Assembly (NCBI GenBank): GCA_945947925.1
Contig: CAMEZU010000084.1
Coordinates: 1 to 7,574, forward strand
Source of the DNA: an uncultured Verrucomicrobiota bacterium
GTDB lineage: Bacteria; Verrucomicrobiota; Kiritimatiellia; RFP12; UBA1067
Direction of reading: 5' to 3'
Length of the DNA: 7,574 bases
This document shows positions 6,247 to 7,574 of this stretch, piece after piece. A program made the translations under genes and the position numbers. The notes beneath the pieces are model-generated. The model had not been told where the DNA came from. It was given only the letters and a program-made list of their open reading frames with translations, and did not search any database. Position 1 is the stretch's first letter. Each line of letters begins with the position of its first letter.

Positions 6247-7539
6247 TTGCCTGTAGCCTACAGGCATTATGAAAAAAACAGAAAGTCGCGGCATAGCCGC
6301 GCAACTCCGAGACCAACGAAGAGAGCCTACACCGTTTTGCGTCAGCTTGTCCAGTGGATTCCGCCGGGGCTTGCCGACAGTTTGGCGAAGGAAGCAAAAG
6401 CCGACATCCGCTCGTTCTCGGCTTTCAGCCATGTCCTGGCACTGCTCCACGGGCAGATAACCAAGGCGGGAAGCCTCAACGAGATATGCGACGCGGCGAA
6501 GCTGCATGAGCCGGAGTTGAACCGCATACGCGGGGCAACGGCGCCGAAGCGCAACACCTTCTCAAACGCCAACCGCACACGAGATCCCAAAATAGCAGAA
6601 AACCTCTACTGGGAGGTATTCAAGCACCTGCAGGAGGTCTGTCCCGGATTCACGCAGCACGGCAAGCACAAGAGGTTCCTCTTCCGCATGAAACGGGACA
6701 TATTCGCCATCGACTCGACAACGCTGAAGCTCAGCCTCTCCTGCATAGACTGGGCGCGGCATCGACGTAAGAAAGCCGCCGCCAAGACGCACATGCGCCT
6801 CAACGACGGCACCATGCTGCCGTCGTTCGCCATCGTCGAGGACGCAGCGCACCACGATTCCAAACGCGCCGACGCGCTTTGCGCGGGGCTCAAGGACGGC
6901 GACGTCCTGCTGGCCGACCGAGCCTACCTCGATCTGGCTTTTCTCAACGGGCTGCAACAGAGCGGCGTCTTCTTCGTGCTCCGGGATAAGGACAACATGG
7001 TTTTCGACGTGGTTGAAAGCAGGCGGCACGAAGACCCAAGCATAATAGCAGACGAGACCGTGCGCATGTCCCGAAGCAACTCCGGTGAAAAATACCCCGG
7101 GCTCCTGCGCCGCGTCACGGCCGTCGTCGAGGTGGACGGCAAGGACGTCGTGATGAGCTTCATCACAAACAACTTCGCCTGGAGCCCGCGCACCATCGCC
7201 GAGCTGTACAGGGCGAGATGGGCGATAGAGCTCTTTTTCAAGGAGCTGAAGCAGACGCTCCAGCTCAACGACTTCGTGGGCTACAACGAGAACGCCGTCA
7301 AGTGGCAGGTCTGGATCGGGCTGCTTGCGCACCTGCTCATCCGCTTCCAGAAGCACATCTCCAAATGGGGCTTGAGCTTTTCACGCCTGGCCGGAACTAT
7401 CAGGTCTGCGATTTGGATGAAGGTGGATCTCGCGGTGACGCTGCGGATCTATGGGACAGCAGGCGGCCCGAAGCGACCCGTCGTCGTGGAGAAACAGCTG
7501 GATGAAACAGGGGGTCTGTCCCGAATGCCGCTAACTTAA
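6247..7539 (+). CDS. IS4-family DDE transposase (DUF4372-like N-terminal domain)
   Basis: Up to 430 residues from TTG 6247; the exact start is uncertain (see palindrome and A7 run). Residues 28-118 match the DUF4372-like N-terminal region of IS4-family enzymes (LRQLVQWIP, FSAFSHVLALLHGQIT, SLNEICDA, IRGATAP, NTFSNANRTRD). The RNase H-like DDE core carries Asp156 (FAIDSTTL), Asp224 (LLADRAYLD) and Glu328. Tyr321, Arg324, Glu328 and Lys335 fit the IS4 signature Y-(2)-R-(3)-E-(6)-K exactly. Length is normal for the family and no internal stop is present, so the enzyme is probably functional. It catalyses cut-and-paste DNA transposition at the terminal inverted repeats of its own element. The last dozen or so codons overlap a sequence also found at 2391-2420. 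It follows the hydrolase gene on the same strand and is unrelated to it in function. Family assignment is confident; start codon is not. Confidence 0.93.
   Translation: MPVAYRHYEKNRKSRHSRATPRPTKRAYTVLRQLVQWIPPGLADSLAKEAKADIRSFSAFSHVLALLHGQITKAGSLNEICDAAKLHEPELNRIRGATAPKRNTFSNANRTRDPKIAENLYWEVFKHLQEVCPGFTQHGKHKRFLFRMKRDIFAIDSTTLKLSLSCIDWARHRRKKAAAKTHMRLNDGTMLPSFAIVEDAAHHDSKRADALCAGLKDGDVLLADRAYLDLAFLNGLQQSGVFFVLRDKDNMVFDVVESRRHEDPSIIADETVRMSRSNSGEKYPGLLRRVTAVVEVDGKDVVMSFITNNFAWSPRTIAELYRARWAIELFFKELKQTLQLNDFVGYNENAVKWQVWIGLLAHLLIRFQKHISKWGLSFSRLAGTIRSAIWMKVDLAVTLRIYGTAGGPKRPVVVEKQLDETGGLSRMPLT
6248..6266. repeat. Perfect 19-base palindrome at the transposase start
   Basis: TGCCTGTAG-C-CTACAGGCA: two 9-base arms around C6257, no mismatches. 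It overlaps the putative TTG start (6247-6249), and its right arm ends three bases before the out-of-frame ATG at 6269. In mRNA the hairpin would cover the start region. Several IS4-group elements (IS10, IS50) are known to use such structures to stop read-through transcripts from making transposase; that role here is inference. Confidence 0.55.
7499..7526. repeat. 28-base counterpart of the 2391-2420 sequence (copy 2)
   Basis: Starts TGGATGAAACAGGGGGT and continues CTGTCCCGAAT. It encodes residues 418-427 of the transposase (LDETGGLSRM). 26 of 30 aligned columns are identical to 2391-2420. It lies within 80 bases of the window end, probably close to the right end of the IS. Confidence 0.6.
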
Positions 7540-7574
7540 GGACCGGTCAGTTGCATGAGACTACTTTAGAAGTA

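Larger units (their letters stand above)
6247..7539 (+). mobile_element. IS4-family insertion sequence (ends not determined)
   Basis: The coordinates mark only the coding core. I compared 6083-6246 with the reverse complement of 7500-7574 by eye and found no convincing terminal inverted repeats; a shared CCTTA (6199-6203 versus 7536-7540 reversed) is too short to count. The left end should lie in the AT-richer 6083-6246 interval, and the right end either in the last 35 bases or past the window edge. No target-site duplication could be called. Confidence 0.7.

Noticed and set aside
6562..7356. 264-codon open frame on the - strand, opposite the transposase
   Set aside because: It overlaps the DDE core, whose catalytic motifs are all in the + frame; the antisense product has no recognisable features.
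7535..7548. Adjacent short palindromes CTTAAG and GACCGGTC after the transposase stop as an IS end
   Set aside because: Six- and eight-base palindromes are frequent by chance and no matching inverted sequence was found upstream of the transposase.

Overview
The window reads as a fragment of a GC-rich (roughly 60-65% in the genes sampled) heterotrophic bacterium with a large secretome. Very long secreted right-handed beta-helix proteins ending in a DIGA-x-E block, next to a secreted glycoside-hydrolase-like protein, fit the PVC group best (Kiritimatiellota, Lentisphaerota or Verrucomicrobiota). This placement is inferred from protein style only; there is no rRNA or marker gene. The window opens inside a gene and ends 35 bases after a transposase gene, so it may be a contig bounded by repeats.

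Layout, all on the + strand. (1) 2-2383: the 3' part of a large repetitive beta-helix protein with two complete tandem modules and the tail of a third. (2) 2384-2461: a 78-base gap holding a short palindrome, a sequence that recurs inside the transposase gene, and a strong ribosome binding site. (3) 2462-3037: a 191-residue exported protein that is essentially one galactose-binding/jelly-roll-like beta-sandwich. (4) 3098-6082: a 994-residue exported multidomain protein, with a CBM-like beta-sandwich, a second beta-rich region, a TIM-barrel glycoside-hydrolase-like region, a beta-galactosidase trimerisation-like Rossmann region and a small C-terminal beta domain. It starts at TTG behind a near-perfect Shine-Dalgarno. 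(5) 6083-6246: an AT-richer gap with a weak candidate terminator and the approach to the insertion sequence. (6) 6247-7539: an IS4-family DDE transposase with an intact YREK signature.

Genes 1-3 are co-oriented, with gaps of 78 and 60 bases, and all look exported (the beginning of gene 1 is not visible). A reasonable inference is that they serve extracellular or periplasmic handling of a complex glycan: a surface beta-helix protein for binding or cleavage, a stand-alone sugar-binding-type domain, and a GH42-like/clan GH-A-like hydrolase. No transporter, regulator, sulfatase or SusC/D-like gene is visible to define the substrate. The insertion sequence follows the hydrolase gene, whose last ~340 bases already show lower GC.

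I see no tRNA, rRNA, CRISPR array, toxin-antitoxin or defence gene. The points most worth following are the 30-base sequence shared between the gene 1/gene 2 gap and the transposase 3' end, the translation-start region of the transposase (perfect palindrome plus an A7 run that puts the only nearby ATG out of frame), the matching Cys ladder in the two beta-helix modules, and the divergent glycoside-hydrolase-like protein.
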